In this document: positions 19,255-31,880 of the stretch, piece by piece
How the letters are laid out: every line of letters starts with the position of its first letter
How positions within the stretch are numbered: the stretch's first letter is position 1
IMG/VR virus record: IMGVR_UViG_3300035158_000183
Location: 62,001-126,000 of that record
DNA: 64,000 nucleotides
Reading direction: 5' to 3' (one strand)
Origin: a virus
The notes under the pieces: model-generated
The model's database searches: none
What the model saw: only the letters and a program-made list of their open reading frames with translations
Told to the model about the DNA's origin: nothing
Made by a program: the position numbers and the translations under genes

Positions 19255-19770
19255 TTACACCGGATATTCTGTTTGTTTAAATACCTTGCTGGTTTTCAGG
19301 AAGAGCCTGATGTCGTTAGGTGTGACACTAGAGCACTCCCAGTTTTCTGTTTCGGGCACACCTGCTGCCTTCAGAAATTCTGCTATCAGCTCGAAGCAGG
19401 TCACCCTGGAGATGTTGTGAAACGGCTTGGTGATTTTGATCTTTAGCCATCTCCATATCATAATCCGGAATAGGCCCCAAAGCAAGTACTTTATGTCATA
19501 TTTGGTACCCACATAATTACGTATCTCTGGTAGGCCAAAACTGAGATCGGCAAGCGGCTCGTAGGTCTCGATGTAAGAGTACCTCTTCTTCGCCTCCTCG
19601 GCTGGTATCTTCACTACACGACCTAGTACATCGGCAGCCCACCAGCCTCCCCATAGAGGATCTTGGTACAGAAGAAATGCATGATTTACAGGCAGTTCCA
19701 AGACTCGGCGGATAGCTCTGCCATACCATTTTTCATGTGCCGCTAGACATATGCGAATATTAGAAGCCAT
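19255..19770 (-). CDS. Permuted papain-like (YiiX/NlpC-P60 type) cysteine hydrolase
   Basis: The 171-residue protein has N-H-A-F-L-L-Y with His30 at the start of a strand and R-V-T-C-F-E-L-I with Cys125 at the start of a helix. This His-before-Cys order is that of circularly permuted NlpC/P60 enzymes (YiiX/YaeF, LRAT-like). A Y-D-I-K-Y-L segment precedes the Cys, as is common in the family. Members cut peptide, amide or ester bonds in cell wall or lipids. There is no signal peptide. It starts in a TAATG junction and is followed by the glycosyltransferase, within a block of tail-tip genes, so it may be a virion-borne or host-modifying hydrolase. The third catalytic residue could not be assigned by eye. 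Confidence 0.68.
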   Translation of the reverse strand: MASNIRICLAAHEKWYGRAIRRVLELPVNHAFLLYQDPLWGGWWAADVLGRVVKIPAEEAKKRYSYIETYEPLADLSFGLPEIRNYVGTKYDIKYLLWGLFRIMIWRWLKIKITKPFHNISRVTCFELIAEFLKAAGVPETENWECSSVTPNDIRLFLKTSKVFKQTEYPV

Positions 19771-20342
19771 TACACGTCAGGATCCTCGTATATCTCTACG
19801 AAATATCGTGACCTTGCCATCTGAGCAGGGTCAGAGTTGTCGTCCTTGTAGGGTAGATCGTCTGCAATCTCAGCCGTCATATATTCCCATTTGGGGTTTC
19901 CCAGAATATCCACATGAGGATTGCCGCCAGTCACACCGGCAGAAGACCATATGATTACAGGTTTAGAGAAGTCAAACTTTAACTGGATTATAGGCTTATT
20001 AACGTCTCCGTTAATCGGTCCACTGTAGGCAATCCTATTCATTTCGTCTGCTCTAGCCATAAAGTCTGCCATCGAAGAATACTGAGCTAAAGTTATAGGG
20101 CTAGATGCCCACCCGTCTATATGGCCTTTGATTATCATGCCGCCACCGGAGTGGATAATCATATCCTCAGTGAACTTGATCAGGACACCGGTGACCTTGT
20201 AGACTTCATCGGCACCAGGTTGTAGGGTCCATACACTATTATCAGTAGCAGGCCATGCACTTGTGTCTGACCAGTCGTGAGACGTAATTGTATCAAAACC
20301 CTTTACGTTGCTGGGTAACCCATTGGGCTGAAAACCACTCAT
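19770..20342 (-). CDS. Putative small fibre-tip protein (190 aa)
   Basis: The start at 20342 is chosen because it makes an ATGA overlap with the preceding stop and has GGAGG before it; an in-frame ATG at 20357 would lie inside the neighbour. The protein is beta-rich with Trp and Gly patches, an I-I-H-S-G-G-G-M segment and a P-V-I-I-W-S-S-A-G strand, and looks like a compact jelly-roll or fibre-tip domain. No named family. It is one of three small genes (with 20962 and 21744) directly downstream of the collagen-like fibre, consistent with tip or accessory subunits of that fibre. Confidence 0.55.
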   Translation of the reverse strand: MSGFQPNGLPSNVKGFDTITSHDWSDTSAWPATDNSVWTLQPGADEVYKVTGVLIKFTEDMIIHSGGGMIIKGHIDGWASSPITLAQYSSMADFMARADEMNRIAYSGPINGDVNKPIIQLKFDFSKPVIIWSSAGVTGGNPHVDILGNPKWEYMTAEIADDLPYKDDNSDPAQMARSRYFVEIYEDPDV

Positions 20343-20962
20343 TCTGCTGCCTCCCAATCAAATTCTACTGAGGTAAGCCCCCAATTATCTCCCTTGCCGG
20401 TTCCTGTTACGGAGAACAAGAATCCATATCCTGTAATCTCCTCACAGTTTAGGTTAGCTGTGCCATCAAATATAACATTCGTAAAATTTATAGAAGAAGG
20501 TACCACAGCCTGTTTGGCAGGGAACTGAACAAAATCTCGATGAATCCTCCACCTACGCATTCCCCGTCTGCCGGAAAGAGTAAACACGTGATGCCCTGCG
20601 GGCATGCCTGTTGATATGTTCTTGCCGCGTATGGCAAATTGTTCGCTGGTAATATCACTTACAGAACCTCCGCTACAAGCAGGACATGTGGTAGGCGCTG
20701 ATACGGCAGATACCTTAAACCACTTGGCGCAATCGTCGCACCAGACACGATAAGATACAACCGCACTACCCTTGTCAAAGGTCTCGGTTGTTGAGTTCCA
20801 GGTCCACACCGTCTCGCGTGTCGGCTCATCGAAGTCGAACTCCTTCTCGACAATCTCTTCAGTCTGCGAATCAAACTGGCCGTCATTCTGGAAATCGCAG
20901 TATCCATGCCTCTTGACTATCTTGGAGGTCTTATCAATTACGTTCTTCTGTGAAATTCCCAT
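20339..20962 (-). CDS. Putative fibre-associated protein with zinc-ribbon-like Cys motif (207 aa)
   Basis: The ATG at 20962 forms TAATG with the previous stop; the upstream ATG at 20977 is less likely. Residues about 75-100 carry W-C-D-D-C and T-C-P-A-C, a CxxC-x16-CxxC arrangement typical of a zinc ribbon. The rest is beta-rich, with H-H-V-F-T-L-S-G-R-R and a C-terminal F-L-F-S-V-T-G-T-G strand region. It sits between two other small tip-like genes. Zinc ribbons are used for folding stability in some phage tail proteins; a DNA-binding role is less likely in this context. Confidence 0.58.
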   Translation of the reverse strand: MGISQKNVIDKTSKIVKRHGYCDFQNDGQFDSQTEEIVEKEFDFDEPTRETVWTWNSTTETFDKGSAVVSYRVWCDDCAKWFKVSAVSAPTTCPACSGGSVSDITSEQFAIRGKNISTGMPAGHHVFTLSGRRGMRRWRIHRDFVQFPAKQAVVPSSINFTNVIFDGTANLNCEEITGYGFLFSVTGTGKGDNWGLTSVEFDWEAAE

Positions 20963-21744
20963 TACAGCGACTCCCAATACCCCTGGATGCGGACATCCAC
21001 CGAGTTTCCTGAGTCGACATAATATTCAAAAATCTGGCTGTCATCGAGCGGCACCCTGAAAATTCCCTCACACTGCTCATATCCACGGTGTGAGTACGGA
21101 ATGCCGATGGTGCTGCCATTCATCCTCCAGTTCAATCTGCACACAGCACCAGCGTCAAAAACAGTGAACCGGATATACCCAAGTCGACTGGTCGGCGGAA
21201 TCGCGACACTACAATCAACGTCTGTATAACTTGTAGCAGTGCCGCCTTCCAGAACCAGGACATCGTTATCAAACATAACCAGCCGACGCCGGCCACATGT
21301 GCACCTGCGTATCTGTCTGAAGTTGGAACTAGCGTCGTTGTAAATCGACCCAACTCTACGTTTCTTTGTGTATCCGGACGGCAACGTGGGACTTGTTGAA
21401 CTCAACGAAAACAGTCCTGCAACAGTATCAGTCGTTGGATTATAAATTATCCACACATAGTACCATGTTGACGCAGCCTCGGAGCCCGTATCAAGCCCGT
21501 TCGCACCGCTTGCCGTAATATCTATAGTCAGCTCGGAATCGGAAATTATGTTGCCGTCGTCGTCGTCATTTCTACACGCCCCATCTGGAATCTTCAGCTC
21601 TTGCTCTGGGGTTCCGGTGAAAGCACTGTAACAGTTGAGCCTGTAGATGTACCTGGTCGGGAATGCCGCGCCCTGGAGGTCGGCAACAGGTATATACTTT
21701 TCGACCTCAGTGTCGGTATCATGTGTCATTACCTGCTCAACCAT
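20962..21744 (-). CDS. Putative fibre-tip/receptor-binding protein (260 aa)
   Basis: The ATG at 21744 has GGAG seven bases upstream. The central part (S-T-W-Y-Y-V-W-I-I-Y-N-P, then G-L-F-S-L-S-S-T-S-P-T-L-P, then K-K-R-R-V-G-S) is a pattern I associate with C-terminal domains of phage tail fibre and prophage tail proteins. It also contains C-T-C-G-R-R-R near residue 150. The gene follows the collagen-like fibre directly, so this could be a receptor-binding cap or accessory of that fibre. Family placement is from memory of the motif. Confidence 0.6.
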   Translation of the reverse strand: MVEQVMTHDTDTEVEKYIPVADLQGAAFPTRYIYRLNCYSAFTGTPEQELKIPDGACRNDDDDGNIISDSELTIDITASGANGLDTGSEAASTWYYVWIIYNPTTDTVAGLFSLSSTSPTLPSGYTKKRRVGSIYNDASSNFRQIRRCTCGRRRLVMFDNDVLVLEGGTATSYTDVDCSVAIPPTSRLGYIRFTVFDAGAVCRLNWRMNGSTIGIPYSHRGYEQCEGIFRVPLDDSQIFEYYVDSGNSVDVRIQGYWESL

Positions 21745-21745
21745 T

Positions 21746-25282
<3,537 letters not shown>

Positions 25283-25296
25283 TCACAACCTCACAA

Positions 25297-25641
25297 TTAT
25301 ACGTCGTCGCCAATACCTGGAAGCTCCGACATGTTAAAACGCACAACTTGGTCATTACCTAATGTCTTGGTTGCCCAGGTCATATTATATGGAGCACCTG
25401 TCTGGTCATAATCATCATAATCTCCGACAAGCTCTATATTGCTGACCTGTCGGCTGCCTGCCAGCGAGGCGTGCGAGCCAAGGATGGTAGTTACTAGCCT
25501 TTGTGGCCCAATCCTCATCTGCAGACCAGAGTCGTCATTAACATTTGGCTCCTGGTAAATTGGCGGCAATATATCGACGGTAATCTTGTCAACACGGAGC
25601 GTTTCATTCGATCCGTTGTAGTATATTCTGGTAAGTTCCAT
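25297..25641 (-). CDS. Small putative virion protein (114 aa)
   Basis: A strong TAGGAGG site lies upstream of the ATG at 25641. The protein is small and beta-rich (R-I-Y-Y-N-G-S at the N-terminus, D-Y-D-D-Y-D acidic patch near residue 80) with no signal peptide or membrane segment. No family recognised. It lies between the candidate microgene and the collagen-like fibre gene and may be a fibre-attachment or capping subunit, which is inference from position. Confidence 0.6.
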   Translation of the reverse strand: MELTRIYYNGSNETLRVDKITVDILPPIYQEPNVNDDSGLQMRIGPQRLVTTILGSHASLAGSRQVSNIELVGDYDDYDQTGAPYNMTWATKTLGNDQVVRFNMSELPGIGDDV

Positions 25642-25654
25642 CTCTATAGGCCTC

Positions 25655-25711
25655 CTAACCGTTAGTGTTTACTGTCCAAACCTCTGAGGGTAATGTTCCT
25701 GGTGACACCAT
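25655..25711 (-). CDS. Candidate 18-residue microgene
   Basis: Between two tail genes, an AGGAGG site five bases before an ATG opens an 18-codon frame (MVSPGTLPSEVWTVNTNG) that ends in TAG, and that stop overlaps the ribosome site of the next gene. The layout is that of a genuine cistron in this tightly coupled operon. It could be a microprotein, a remnant of a larger gene, or a coupling leader whose translation opens the next start. The coding assignment is uncertain. Confidence 0.4.
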   Translation of the reverse strand: MVSPGTLPSEVWTVNTNG

Positions 25712-25720
25712 CAATACCTC

Positions 25721-26278
25721 CTAGGATGTGGCCGAATAAGCCATCACAAGTGTTACGGCCCTATAGCCAGCACCAGCAGGTACCGAAGCTGGCACATTCC
25801 ACTTGACCTGAACGTGCGCTTCACCAGCCAGGGGCACTACACCATCACCTGCTGGCGTACCCACGCTGATACTGTCCTCGTCCAGTATGAGTTGGTTGTT
25901 AATGTCTCCGTAGCCATTCTTGAAGACTTGCCATGTGTCAGGCGGCGCATCACTGTATGGCGGGTTGGAATCCCAGAATGGTCTCCCCTCGGTCCACCCT
26001 CCAGGAATTACCTGATTAATCATAAATCCGCCAGTGGCAGCATCTCCCCAACTCATCACTTCTGTAAAGTCATCATCTGCGTTATCGCCAAGATAGCTGG
26101 AACCCACGTAGCGCTGCAGATAGAAAGCGCAATCTGTGATCGGGTTCACCTGAGCATCGTGACGAATGAACAGATCCTGGATATCCGAGTCATTTCCTGG
26201 AGTTACAATACCCTGATCAACCGTATCAGCTAGGGAATCTCCACCCGAAGTATCCGAAATTGTAATGTTAACAGTCAT
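25721..26278 (-). CDS. Putative virion protein (185 aa)
   Basis: An AAGGAGAG site precedes the ATG at 26278. The product is beta-rich with an N-terminal V-N-I-T-I-S strand, a G-G-F-M-I-N-Q segment and a C-terminal V-T-L-V-M-A-Y-S-A strand, suggesting a single compact beta-sandwich. No family recognised. Its position between the FN3-like protein and the collagen-like fibre suggests a structural role in the tail tip. Confidence 0.58.
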   Translation of the reverse strand: MTVNITISDTSGGDSLADTVDQGIVTPGNDSDIQDLFIRHDAQVNPITDCAFYLQRYVGSSYLGDNADDDFTEVMSWGDAATGGFMINQVIPGGWTEGRPFWDSNPPYSDAPPDTWQVFKNGYGDINNQLILDEDSISVGTPAGDGVVPLAGEAHVQVKWNVPASVPAGAGYRAVTLVMAYSATS

Positions 26279-26289
26279 TTATGCTCTCC

Positions 26290-26661
26290 TTAAATCTTGA
26301 TCTGGAACCCAATGACGTTGCCACCTGTAGGGCTAGGACGTCTATGTGGCTCAGCCAGCCCGCCCTCTAAACTGTCGACACTACTGTAACTATACCACCA
26401 TGAGTCGTATTTGTCATCGCATGTGACCTTGACGGAATAGTTGGTGTCTTGCTCGAGGCCATCAATGATGTACTCGTTATAGGCACGCTGGGCATAAGGC
26501 GCCGAAGGATTGACTTGTAACCCTCGGAGCAGGTCCAAAATGTCGTCTGTGAGACGCATGGCATTATGGCGTATCCACGGCCCTTCAGGCTTCAGTGCAT
26601 ACCATACCGCATAGGTGAACTCAGCACCCATCTTATCCCATTTGACTAATAAATCACTCAT
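26290..26661 (-). CDS. Small FN3-like virion protein (123 aa)
   Basis: Residues about 5-90 fit a fibronectin type III-like fold: F-T-Y-A-V-W-Y at the start, then I-D-G-L-E-Q-D-T-N-Y-S-V-K-V, which is the conserved tyrosine-corner region of FN3 domains. The C-terminus ends in N-V-I-G-F-Q-I-K-I, closely matching the C-terminus of the 758-residue protein at 34157-31881. FN3 domains are common in phage tail proteins, where they mediate weak surface contacts. The gene starts two bases after the upstream stop. Confidence 0.65.
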   Translation of the reverse strand: MSDLLVKWDKMGAEFTYAVWYALKPEGPWIRHNAMRLTDDILDLLRGLQVNPSAPYAQRAYNEYIIDGLEQDTNYSVKVTCDDKYDSWWYSYSSVDSLEGGLAEPHRRPSPTGGNVIGFQIKI

Positions 26662-26663
26662 AG

Positions 26664-28904
26664 CTACTCAGTATCCGGACCGACATACCTAAGGTTCGGC
26701 TGATATCCGTAATATCGTATCAATGGTTGAACTCCTAGAGGCACGCTCTGCGCTACTATCTCCTGCACCTGCTGTTCTGTGAACCTCTGTAGTATATTTA
26801 CAGGCAACTTGACGACTACCACCGAGTCACCTGGATACGGTTGCCCGTCGAAGCGCCCAAACCCCGAGAACCATTGAACTTGTGGATTCAGAAGTTTGGC
26901 ATCCTCATACTTCTCTGGGTCCACTCCGCCACCGGCCTCCCTCACATCTATCATCACAGCATCCTTGTAGCTATGCGGTGGGTTGAGAGACATCTCGGCC
27001 AGTACAAAGTATCTGGAGTAAACCGAGGGGAAGAAGTCTGTTATCGCTGGAGCGTTAGCGTCCTCCTCTTCCCTATCACGACCAGTTAGGGTGGTACGCT
27101 CGTCCAGGAAATTAACCAGCTCTATGGTGGTGCCGCTGGCCAGAAAAATACCGCCAGCATCGTAAGCTACCTCTGAAGCGTCTGAAGACAGCGCTAGAGT
27201 AGTATCAGTGCGGCTGGTGAACTTCGCATACCGCATAGCAGTACCGTCATAAAATCTAATCCAACCACTCCTCGGAAATGCCGCCGCTGTCACCACATGC
27301 AAGCTTTTGCTATCTATAATCTCCTGTGTGCCACCAGTAGTGGTCGTCTGCGCGCTCCAGCTATAGTGCATACCAAGTGCACCGGTTAGGGCATAGCCAT
27401 CTGCTGTATCCAGCTCCACATCCACAGCTATATTCTCGTTACCCTCAGACCCGTCCTGGCTAGCGCCAGTGATAACTCCAGATGGTGTTACCCTCACCCA
27501 CTGGATGGCTGCAGTCTGTAAGCCTAAGTTGCCATTAGGAGTAGACTCCGGCACTAGATATATAGCCCTGACCTCATTCTGGGCAGTGGCATCGAAAGTA
27601 GGATTCATATTAAGGCCGGTCACCTGGTAATATATCTCCCGGTATGTATAGGTGGCAAAGATTTCGTGGTCGTCTGACAGGTCGAAGCTTACATGTGCCA
27701 TTCCGCTTCTGCGGTCAAGACCTAATAGTAGTGAGGAGTTCCATATAATGGGATCGTTGTTGCTGTCCAGTACAAGCTGATTCTCATAATCTCTATAGTC
27801 AGCACCATCAAGATTAGGGTCGTCAGTGATGGCATATTCCACTATCCCGTCTCTCTTAATCAGCATATAGAAGTATGAGTACAATGCTCCGCTCTGCAGC
27901 TCCTCATGGGCCAGCTTGATAAGGTGCTTGTCAATCTTGATAGCCGGTGCCTCTGGAGACAGCTTATATGGACTCATAGGGTTGAAGGCCTGGTTCTCAA
28001 ACTCCGGAATGTCATAAGATATAGCCTGGGCCCCGTAGCCTGTCTGGAACGAGCCATTCACCACTCGTGGGAACCATGGATCGATGTCGCTCTTGGCCGT
28101 AGGATTCTTAACACTAATTCGCTTCGTCTCCTCGTACCTTACCGCAAATATACTGCTCTGCGGCAGGGTGATGGTCAGACTGCTAGGCTCCCACAGATAG
28201 ACCCTGGCCCATGGTTTCAGACTCAGAGTCACGGACCAGATATCATCCCATGTGGCCTCCGTATACGCCAACTCATTACTCAATAACTCTGTATACACGT
28301 GCTCGACCCCGCTGACCACCTCGGTGTACTGGACAAAATATACTATATATTCACCCATATCATGATCGTAGGAGCTTTCAAGACTGTTGTAGAGCGAGTA
28401 TTGTGTATACTCTGGTGGGTCTACTGGATTACCTGTCGTCTCATCATACACTTGCTCCAGCACCAATTTGTACTTATCTGAGCTTACCAGGTTAAGATCT
28501 TGGTCATAAAGCCGTATAGACTCTGGTACTATATCTAGTGATAAGTTGTGGCGAAAGTAGAGAGGTATCGGTCCCGACTCAGCCTCATTGAACTCCTGGG
28601 TGACTAGAAAGTTCTGGTTCCGGACCGACATCGGCTGGTGCGAGCTGATTAACTCCTGCACCCGACCAATCCTGGAGTTGGCGTACAGCGTGTCGCTCCG
28701 GTCGCCAATAAAGAGGTTGTTATCAGCAGACAGCTCCTTGGTTCCCACATAGGCCAGCTTCACTGCGTCTGCAGGTGGGCTCTCCAAGTAGAGTATATTC
28801 TCGATACGCTTCTTGACATTTTGGCGGGTCCTGGACTGGAATGACAGCCCGTCTATGCCTGTCACACGTATCTGAAAACTCTGCTCGCTGCTTCCTATCG
28901 TCAT
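26664..28904 (-). CDS. Large baseplate/tail-associated protein, unknown family (746 aa)
   Basis: The start at 28904 has a modest AGGG site. The protein is beta-rich with many aromatic residues and acidic loops, and contains no obvious repeat, coiled coil or enzymatic motif. Residues 25-45 are helical and basic (Q-N-V-K-K-R-I), perhaps an attachment segment. The C-terminus (V-V-V-V-K-L-P-V-N-I-L, then helical Q-Q-V-Q-E-I-V) looks like a compact end domain. It follows the S74 fibre and precedes small tip genes, so it may be a fibre network or baseplate component. Confidence 0.5.
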   Translation of the reverse strand: MTIGSSEQSFQIRVTGIDGLSFQSRTRQNVKKRIENILYLESPPADAVKLAYVGTKELSADNNLFIGDRSDTLYANSRIGRVQELISSHQPMSVRNQNFLVTQEFNEAESGPIPLYFRHNLSLDIVPESIRLYDQDLNLVSSDKYKLVLEQVYDETTGNPVDPPEYTQYSLYNSLESSYDHDMGEYIVYFVQYTEVVSGVEHVYTELLSNELAYTEATWDDIWSVTLSLKPWARVYLWEPSSLTITLPQSSIFAVRYEETKRISVKNPTAKSDIDPWFPRVVNGSFQTGYGAQAISYDIPEFENQAFNPMSPYKLSPEAPAIKIDKHLIKLAHEELQSGALYSYFYMLIKRDGIVEYAITDDPNLDGADYRDYENQLVLDSNNDPIIWNSSLLLGLDRRSGMAHVSFDLSDDHEIFATYTYREIYYQVTGLNMNPTFDATAQNEVRAIYLVPESTPNGNLGLQTAAIQWVRVTPSGVITGASQDGSEGNENIAVDVELDTADGYALTGALGMHYSWSAQTTTTGGTQEIIDSKSLHVVTAAAFPRSGWIRFYDGTAMRYAKFTSRTDTTLALSSDASEVAYDAGGIFLASGTTIELVNFLDERTTLTGRDREEEDANAPAITDFFPSVYSRYFVLAEMSLNPPHSYKDAVMIDVREAGGGVDPEKYEDAKLLNPQVQWFSGFGRFDGQPYPGDSVVVVKLPVNILQRFTEQQVQEIVAQSVPLGVQPLIRYYGYQPNLRYVGPDTE

Positions 28905-28916
28905 GTGGTTACCCTA

Positions 28917-31868
28917 TTAGTACTGCTTCTTCAGTTCTCTGATTTCATTACGCAGCTGCTTGATTTCATTTACAGCTGCTGCCAATATGCTATCTGGGTT
29001 GATTGACTCTGGCTCGCCGTCTGAGTTGTTCACAACAAGTTCGGGGCAAATCTCGGCTAAATCTTCTGCAATGAACCCAAACTGTGCTGCATCTGGCTGG
29101 CTCTTGAAGCTAAATGATACCGGCTTCAGATCATATAGCCATGAGCTATCTTGCATAGCTTGTATGTTATTTTTATATCTGCGTGACGACGACCATGGTT
29201 TTAACTGGCCGAAACCATCTATTGCAATTCGAGTACCCGAGCCGGGCGTCGTAGCAAGTATGGCACCAGAATATACCGCATTGCCATTTAGTCGTATCGA
29301 TGCGCTAGTGCCTTCGATAGTGACCGTATTCTGCGCTATGATGCCAAGGATGCCAGTAGCAGGATCCATAGAGATTGCTGCCTGCTGGACATTAGATGCA
29401 TCATACGTTCGTATCAAGAGTCCGGTAGTATCACTCTTGTGATACATCTCAGTAAAACTAGTAGCAACATTCTTTCTTATACGTATAGTGTCATCGTCTG
29501 CAGCTGGCGCGGCCTCGTTCCCGTATGCTGTTAGGGTGATTTCTTTGCCTGCTGCAACATTAGTCGAGCTGGCCAGCGACCAGACAATTACGCTTCCAGC
29601 GGAAGTAATTGATGCTGAAGTAGTACCACTTAACCCAGCAGTACCACCACAGGCTAAAGTGATGTCATCCCCAAAGATAGCAGGTGTTTGTGGGCTGCCC
29701 CCTGAATACGTTACGAACTTATACCTAGAGTTGTCTGGTTCGTAATAGAGACCTGCTGGCTGGTCGTTACTCGGATTATCGAACCAGCCGGCTCCTCGAT
29801 CATGCAGAGAAGTGAATTTTCCATCTCCCTGCTCAGAGAAGAAGATGGCGTTACTGTAGACGTTGAAGAAGTCCGCACCTACTATACCAGGAGAAGTAAA
29901 GTACTTCTCAAACTCTGTGGAAACCGCCCCTAAGCCATTATTCGTTGCTGTCCAACAACGAGCACCGCCCCGGAACCTCCACTCTCTGAGCTGCTCTACA
30001 CTAAGTGAATTAGATAGGCTTGGAGTAATGCTGTGCGGAGTACCCCAGGTAGACTGTCCAGTATTAGCAGGCTGGTTAGCCTTGTCGGATCCGTCGCTGT
30101 CAGTAGATCTTATCCCAGCCAATAGCTTAATATAATTCAGCTCCATCTGGCGACCTAAGTCGAAACCTATATATGCACCAGTAAAGTCTAGGTATCCTTC
30201 ACCCTTACGAGTGCGTAGATACAGAGAAGGGGCTGTGTCATACGATGTGATTGCCAGAGCACCATATTCGTAATCACGTGGTTTGGGATTTGCGCCCAAG
30301 GCTCGGATGCCAAATCCAACTCTATGAGCTATGCCATCATCTTTAGAGTAAGTACCCGGATGAGACCAACTACTGATATCCTTCCCGCCTATCCACTGGA
30401 TAGAGGGATGATTGAAGTATACATGCGTGCCGGCTCCACCGAATCGTATGGCTGGTGTGGTAGTAGCCAGTCCTGTTACCGAGGAAGCATAAGAGGAGCC
30501 GCTGCCAAGCTCAAATGTAGTAGAGCGTGTGAACACAAGGTCGCCACGCATGGCATTCCCACTATTACCATTTACATCATCAGCCATATAACCAGCACGA
30601 TGTAGATACTGTGGATGCGGATTGGTGGGATAGTCAGAAGCTCTGAAATAATATCTCTCTGGGTCAGCGATAGCCGATGGGATATCCCCAGTAAACAGAT
30701 TGGTCAGGTGGTCGTGTGACAGAGGCATACTGTAGTGCATTGTGTCAACGTGCTGACCCTGGTGCAGGCCAGTGCGCCGACTTTCCCTAACTACTGTAGC
30801 CAGGTAGTTCACAGTCTCTGCCATACTTGACCCAGTTAGAATCAGCCTTGCGGTATCGCCTTCTGTCAACCAGCCCGCTGACGTTACTGCCTTCACGCTA
30901 TACTCATCGATGTAATAGAAGGTTACTGAAGGGAGCATCCGACCAGCGTTGTTGTCCCACAAATGCATGAAACCTTCTGGGATCTCGTCGTCTGCTGCTA
31001 GAACAGAAGTAAGAGCATAAGGTAGCCGGTATTTTGCTCCCTCGCCGAAGGTTGTCGCGTAGATCTGCACTCGCGTTGTTTCATACTCTTCGGGCGCACC
31101 ATACATTGATGACCCCGAAGATCTACGTGGGGCTGCAGACACCTCTGGCAAGGTAATTGTATATGTAGAAAGCCCTCCGGATGGCGAGCCTACTTCTTTA
31201 ATATTACAAAGTGCTACTGTCTCCTGCCATGTGGGGATCACATTATGGGTTGACCAGGGTGCTCCTGGCCCCATCACATGAGCATTGGCAATCTCTAGCT
31301 CAATTACAGCAGTGGGCCGACTGTAGGACGTGATAACACCCTTGTAATAATCTACATGGAAATCGCCATGCACCTCCAGGTCTTCTATATCACCCTTTGG
31401 AGTCCCCGCCAATACACCGCTAGCGTCGCTTACTACAGTAATATCAGTGCCCCAGGTCAGAGTAACCACTTTGCCGGTACCGCTGTCAGATGGCGCCAGA
31501 TCAGATGAGAGTTTGACCAGTGGCATGCCCAGGCACCAACTATTCTGGTAGTTATTCAGCCGTACCTCGAAACCAGTAGTCTGCGGTTCCTGAAACGAAG
31601 CTCCTCTGGGGGATACATAATCAGACGGCCCCATAAACCTAGCCAAGCTAGCTTGTGCTAGCCGCTCAGGGCTCAGATTATAGGCTGTATCTGACGGGCC
31701 ACCCGTATGTACTTGGTACTCCCACGGGTCGCCAATAGCTTTTGTGACCCTGGAGAAGGCCGTATCAGCCTGCTTGACGCCACCCGTCATCTTGGTGCCG
31801 GTTGGCTGCTCACCCTTCACATAGTCAAAATTGACAGGGAAGACATCTTGCATCTGGTCTCTCGACAT
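28917..31868 (-). CDS. Tail fibre with C-terminal peptidase S74 intramolecular chaperone (983 aa)
   Basis: The start has a GAGGAG site. The last ~90 residues are a typical S74 chaperone: S-S-S-R-R-Y-K-N-N with Ser895 and Lys899 as the expected Ser-Lys dyad, L-K-P-V-S-F-S-F, F-G-F-I-A-E-D-L and a final heptad helix. In endosialidases and related fibres this domain drives trimer folding and then cuts itself off before the serine. Upstream lie a beta-rich shaft and a region with H-P-Q-Y-L-H-R-A-G-Y near residues 420-430, a motif frequent in phage fibre shafts. The expected mature product is about 894 residues. No glycosidase motif was seen. Confidence 0.82.
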   Translation of the reverse strand: MSRDQMQDVFPVNFDYVKGEQPTGTKMTGGVKQADTAFSRVTKAIGDPWEYQVHTGGPSDTAYNLSPERLAQASLARFMGPSDYVSPRGASFQEPQTTGFEVRLNNYQNSWCLGMPLVKLSSDLAPSDSGTGKVVTLTWGTDITVVSDASGVLAGTPKGDIEDLEVHGDFHVDYYKGVITSYSRPTAVIELEIANAHVMGPGAPWSTHNVIPTWQETVALCNIKEVGSPSGGLSTYTITLPEVSAAPRRSSGSSMYGAPEEYETTRVQIYATTFGEGAKYRLPYALTSVLAADDEIPEGFMHLWDNNAGRMLPSVTFYYIDEYSVKAVTSAGWLTEGDTARLILTGSSMAETVNYLATVVRESRRTGLHQGQHVDTMHYSMPLSHDHLTNLFTGDIPSAIADPERYYFRASDYPTNPHPQYLHRAGYMADDVNGNSGNAMRGDLVFTRSTTFELGSGSSYASSVTGLATTTPAIRFGGAGTHVYFNHPSIQWIGGKDISSWSHPGTYSKDDGIAHRVGFGIRALGANPKPRDYEYGALAITSYDTAPSLYLRTRKGEGYLDFTGAYIGFDLGRQMELNYIKLLAGIRSTDSDGSDKANQPANTGQSTWGTPHSITPSLSNSLSVEQLREWRFRGGARCWTATNNGLGAVSTEFEKYFTSPGIVGADFFNVYSNAIFFSEQGDGKFTSLHDRGAGWFDNPSNDQPAGLYYEPDNSRYKFVTYSGGSPQTPAIFGDDITLACGGTAGLSGTTSASITSAGSVIVWSLASSTNVAAGKEITLTAYGNEAAPAADDDTIRIRKNVATSFTEMYHKSDTTGLLIRTYDASNVQQAAISMDPATGILGIIAQNTVTIEGTSASIRLNGNAVYSGAILATTPGSGTRIAIDGFGQLKPWSSSRRYKNNIQAMQDSSWLYDLKPVSFSFKSQPDAAQFGFIAEDLAEICPELVVNNSDGEPESINPDSILAAAVNEIKQLRNEIRELKKQY

Positions 31869-31880
31869 AATGACTCCTCA

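Noticed and set aside
26664-28904. Enzymatic tailspike (lyase or glycosidase)
   Set aside because: Beta-rich and large, but no right-handed beta-helix repeat pattern or catalytic motif was found.
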